Of a DNA stretch of 8,535 nt, positions 5,868 through 8,535 are shown one piece after another. The position numbers and the translations under genes are program-made. The stretch's first letter is position 1; the number at the start of each line of letters is the position of its first letter. Where the stretch lies: positions 45,307 through 53,841 of the forward strand of contig QHXU01000033.1 in assembly GCA_003223065.1 (NCBI GenBank). The letters are read 5' to 3'. The stretch comes from Acidobacteriota bacterium. Lineage in GTDB: Bacteria > Acidobacteriota > Terriglobia > Bryobacterales > Bryobacteraceae. The notes beneath the pieces were generated by a model. That model did no database searches. It saw only the letters and a program-made list of their open reading frames with translations, and was not told where the DNA came from.

Positions 5868-6416
5868 ATGTTCCGCGCTCCGGTTCGTGCTGACGTGGAT
5901 TTGCGGCTGCTCGAGGAACGGCATGCTGCGACGGTTTTTGCGCTGGTCGATCGCGAGCGGGAGTACCTGCGCGAATGGCTGCCGTGGGTGGATGCTACGC
6001 AAAGCGAGGACGATGTCTCGACCTTCATCCGATCCGAACTCGAGAAGTTCGCTTCGAATAATGGATTCGCAGCGGGGCTCTGGCGCCAGGGCCAGTTCGC
6101 CGGTGTCATTGGTACGCATAAGATCGACTGGATGAACCGGAAGGTCGAGTTTGGATACTGGCTCGGCCGGTCGTATCAGGGGACTGGACTCATGACCGAC
6201 GCCTGCCGTGCGGTGGTCACGCACCTGCTCATCGAGATGAACCTCAATCGTGCGGAAATTCATTGCGCCGTGGACAACACGAAGAGTTGCGCGATTCCAA
6301 GGCGGCTCGGGTTCACGCTCGAAGGCCAGATTCGCGAAGGTGAACTCCTGAACGGCCGCTATCACGACCTGTTGCTGTTCGGAATGCTGCAGAGAGATTG
6401 GAAGGTGCAAGGATGA
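5868..6416 (+). CDS. GNAT N-acetyltransferase, RimL/YdaF-like
   Basis: A 182-residue acetyltransferase of the Gcn5-related superfamily that would move an acetyl group from acetyl-CoA to an amine. It resembles the RimJ/RimL/YdaF branch, whose known members modify ribosomal protein N-termini or small molecules; the substrate here is not known. Visible features are REYLREWLPWVD (30-41), characteristic of this branch, strand VEFGYWLG (93-100), the acetyl-CoA pyrophosphate loop YQGTGLMT (103-110, Q-x-x-G-x-G/A type), and the C-terminal NTKSCAIPRRLGF (137-149) that closes the fold. It appears complete. The ATG at 5868 is the first good start; only a weak GAG lies upstream of it. Its TGA overlaps the permease ATG as ATGA, so the two are probably translationally coupled, although a functional link is not established. 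It is divergent from the two-component genes. Confidence 0.93.
   Translation: MFRAPVRADVDLRLLEERHAATVFALVDREREYLREWLPWVDATQSEDDVSTFIRSELEKFASNNGFAAGLWRQGQFAGVIGTHKIDWMNRKVEFGYWLGRSYQGTGLMTDACRAVVTHLLIEMNLNRAEIHCAVDNTKSCAIPRRLGFTLEGQIREGELLNGRYHDLLLFGMLQRDWKVQG
6400..6405 (+). promoter_or_regulatory. Ribosome binding site of the permease, inside the acetyltransferase gene
   Basis: GGAAGG lies seven bases before the ATG at 6413 and near-matches the anti-Shine-Dalgarno complement. It supports the ATGA-overlapping start for the permease over the in-frame TTG at 6398. Confidence 0.6.
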
Positions 6417-8535
6417 GAGGCGCGAGCCTCGGCGCAGCGGTAACGCTCGCGCTCGGAATAGGAGCCTGCACAGCGATCTTCAGCTTCGTGAATCCGCTGC
6501 TTCTGCATCCATTCACGTATCCACGTCCGGAAGAGTTGCTGATGATCCAGGAGCGCGATCCAAGAGGCAATCCTGCGCAGGTCTCTTATCCTGATTTTCG
6601 CGATTGGTCGTCTCAGGCGGGCGCATTCTCCGGAATGGCCGCGTTCGACATCGGGTTCTTTTTCCTGACGGGAGTGGAGGAGCCGGAGCAGATTGCGGGC
6701 GCGCTCGTCACCCCGAACCTGTTTCGTGTGCTCAGCGTTGGACCCGTTCTCGGCCGCGATTTCCGCGATGATGACGATCGTGTCGTGATCCTGACGGATG
6801 CCGCCTGGAAGCGCCGGTTCGCGGGCGATCCGAACATTCTCGGTCGCACGATCGCGCTCGATTTCGCCCGCACCACGGAAATCGAGCGATACACGGTGAT
6901 CGGCGTGATGCCGCCCAATTTCTGGATGTACTACGGCGGCTTCGAGGTGTTCGTGCCGCTGGCGCCGGGCGCGATCCGGGACGACCGCAAGGCGCGCATG
7001 TTGTTCGCCATCGGCCGCCGCAACGAGGGCGTAAGCGTGGAGCAGGCGCAGGGCGCGCTGAGCGCGATTCCGATCGAAAAGGACTGGGGTGTGCTGGTTA
7101 CGCCATGGAACAAGGCGGCATCGCAGCCTGTGCGCGCGGAACTGCTGGTGATGGCCGGCGCAGCAGGATTGCTGCTGATGATCGCTTCGGCCAACGCGGC
7201 AGGCTTGTTGCTGGTGCGGGCGCAGGCGCGCCGGATGGAAATCGCGGTTCGGACGGCGCTGGGCGCGAGTCCGTGGCGGCTCGTGCGGCTGTTTGCCGGC
7301 GAGTCCCTGCGGATCGGTCTGGCTGCGGCGATGCTCGGAAGTTTGCTGGCGTGGTGGGGTGTCCGGACGATGATCGCGCTGCTGCCGCAGGGCCTGGCGG
7401 CAACGCAATTTCTGGCGGGGCTCGATCGAGTCGCGGTCGATGCTCCTGCGCTGTCGTTCGCGGCGGCGATTGCGGTGGCCGCCTGCCTCGGAGCCGGTGT
7501 TTTGCCTGCATGGCAGGCGCGAAATGCCCATCTGATGAGCAGCTTAAAGGAAACCGGCTCAGTGGAATCGCAGCGCGCGCGCAAGACGCTCGTGATGGTC
7601 GAGGTGGCGCTTTCGGTGGTCCTGCTGGCCGGGGCGGGGCTGCTCGTCAAGACGCTGGAGCGGATTCGCGCCATCGATCTCGGTTTCCGCGCGGAGAAGT
7701 TGCTTGTAATGCGTGTGCCGATGCCGAGCGGGCAGGCGGCGGACCGCGCGCGGGCCGCTTCGTACTACCAGGAATTGGCGGCGCGCGTGCGAGCGCTGCC
7801 CGGGGTCCGTTCCGCGGCGCTGGCCAATTTTCAGCCGCTGACCGGTGCTCACCGGAGCGAGGAGTTCCGTATTCCCGGCCGTGAAGAGAAGTTCAGGGCT
7901 GGCTACCAAGTGGTCCTGCCCGATTATTTCGCGACGCTTGGAATCGCGCTGCGCCGCGGGCGATACCTTAATGCCCAGGATGAAAGGCGCGTTGTTATCA
8001 ATGAGACGATGGCGAGGCGCTATTGGCCGCAGGACGATCCGGTGGGGCGATCGATCCGCGTTGCGGGCGACGCCTTGGAGATTGTCGGCGTAGTCGCGGA
8101 CGTGCGTACGCGCTTGATGTCCAAGTCGGAGCCGCTCGTGTACCGCCCATTTCGCGACGAGCCGGCCAGAGCGCAACAGATGGCGGTGCGGACGGAGGGC
8201 GATCCTCTGGGGCTGGCGCATGCGATTCGAGGCGTAGTCCGAGACCTTGGCGGCACGGTCGCCGAGGTGAGCACGATGGAAAGCTTCGTCGAAAACGATG
8301 CCTGGCAGCAAAAACAGGCTGCGGCGTTGCTGGCTGTATTCGCGGGGCTCGCGTTCGTTCTCTCCACGGTTGGGCTCTATGGAGTGATCTCGTTCGCGGT
8401 GGGGCAGCGCACCCGCGAAATCGGAATTCGGGTGGCGGTGGGAGCCCGGCGCGGCGACGTGATCCGCCTCGTTCTGCGGCAAGGGATCGGGCCGGTAGTG
8501 GCAGGCCTTGTGATCGGATTGAGCGCGGCGCTGGC
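6413..8535 (+). CDS. ADOP-type (acidobacterial duplicated orphan permease) MacB/FtsX permease, 3' end outside window
   Basis: An inner-membrane permease with two MacB/FtsX-like halves in one chain. ADOPs are abundant in acidobacteria and usually lack an adjacent ATPase; their substrates are largely unknown. The window holds 707 complete codons with no stop. Order: N-terminal helix TLALGIGACTAIFSFVN (11-27), first periplasmic core domain (about 38-235, with DFRDWSSQ, NILGRTIALD and YTVIGVMPPNF), first FtsX domain (about 243-375, coupling helix RRMEIAVRTALGASPWRL at 273-290), a membrane helix at 392-413, second core domain (about 415-630, with YFATLGIALRRGR and VVINETMARRYWPQDDPVGRSI), and second FtsX domain from about 638, coupling helix QRTREIGIRVAVGARRGDV at 665-683, cut by the edge. 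The start overlaps the acetyltransferase stop and has a good ribosome site. Family members usually carry some 15-25 more N-terminal residues. No ATPase gene is visible in the window. Confidence 0.93.
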   Translation, partial: MRGASLGAAVTLALGIGACTAIFSFVNPLLLHPFTYPRPEELLMIQERDPRGNPAQVSYPDFRDWSSQAGAFSGMAAFDIGFFFLTGVEEPEQIAGALVTPNLFRVLSVGPVLGRDFRDDDDRVVILTDAAWKRRFAGDPNILGRTIALDFARTTEIERYTVIGVMPPNFWMYYGGFEVFVPLAPGAIRDDRKARMLFAIGRRNEGVSVEQAQGALSAIPIEKDWGVLVTPWNKAASQPVRAELLVMAGAAGLLLMIASANAAGLLLVRAQARRMEIAVRTALGASPWRLVRLFAGESLRIGLAAAMLGSLLAWWGVRTMIALLPQGLAATQFLAGLDRVAVDAPALSFAAAIAVAACLGAGVLPAWQARNAHLMSSLKETGSVESQRARKTLVMVEVALSVVLLAGAGLLVKTLERIRAIDLGFRAEKLLVMRVPMPSGQAADRARAASYYQELAARVRALPGVRSAALANFQPLTGAHRSEEFRIPGREEKFRAGYQVVLPDYFATLGIALRRGRYLNAQDERRVVINETMARRYWPQDDPVGRSIRVAGDALEIVGVVADVRTRLMSKSEPLVYRPFRDEPARAQQMAVRTEGDPLGLAHAIRGVVRDLGGTVAEVSTMESFVENDAWQQKQAAALLAVFAGLAFVLSTVGLYGVISFAVGQRTREIGIRVAVGARRGDVIRLVLRQGIGPVVAGLVIGLSAAL

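Noticed and set aside
6362..7531. 389-codon minus-strand open frame opposite the acetyltransferase end and permease
   Set aside because: Low-complexity, Arg/Gln/His-rich translation typical of an antisense shadow; the plus strand encodes a clear ADOP permease with conserved motifs.
7559..8482. 307-codon minus-strand open frame opposite the permease
   Set aside because: Same reason: no motif, shadow composition, and the plus-strand permease frame is uninterrupted through it.

Overview
The window is GC-rich, densely coding bacterial DNA. The best lineage clue is the last gene: a permease with two MacB/FtsX halves and no ATPase, of the type known as acidobacterial duplicated orphan permease (ADOP). 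Together with the style of the two-component system, this suggests an acidobacterium, possibly of the Solibacter/Bryobacter kind. That assignment is inferred from family distribution and was not computed.

Layout. (1) At the left edge, on the plus strand, lies the C-terminal third of dTDP-glucose 4,6-dehydratase (rmlB), a nucleotide-sugar gene for surface polysaccharide. (2) After a 26-base convergent gap with no visible terminator, four genes run on the minus strand from about 5698 down to 385. In transcription order they are an NtrC-type sigma-54 response regulator, an NtrY-like sensor kinase, a GT2 glycosyltransferase fused to an eroded methyltransferase domain, and a second, paralogous GT2 glycosyltransferase. 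The last two overlap by 4 bases (GTGA). The gaps between the first three are 42 and at most 89 bases, so one transcript is plausible. (3) A 169-base intergenic region (5699-5867) separates divergent gene sets and holds candidate sigma-54 -24/-12 elements in both directions plus an inverted repeat. (4) On the plus strand a RimL-like GNAT acetyltransferase overlaps the start of the ADOP permease by 4 bases (ATGA). The permease runs off the right edge.

How the genes may work together. The regulator and kinase form a cognate pair. They may control their own transcript, and hence the two glycosyltransferases, and possibly the divergent GNAT-permease pair through the shared intergenic region. The rmlB fragment and the glycosyltransferases point to a cell-surface polysaccharide locus.

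I see no RNA gene, CRISPR array, insertion sequence or attachment site. No stretch longer than 300 bases lacks a gene. Nothing in the window clearly amounts to a new biological system. The points most worth a second look are the fused methyltransferase domain that has lost its SAM-binding half, the uncertain start of that same gene, and the divergent sigma-54-like control region.
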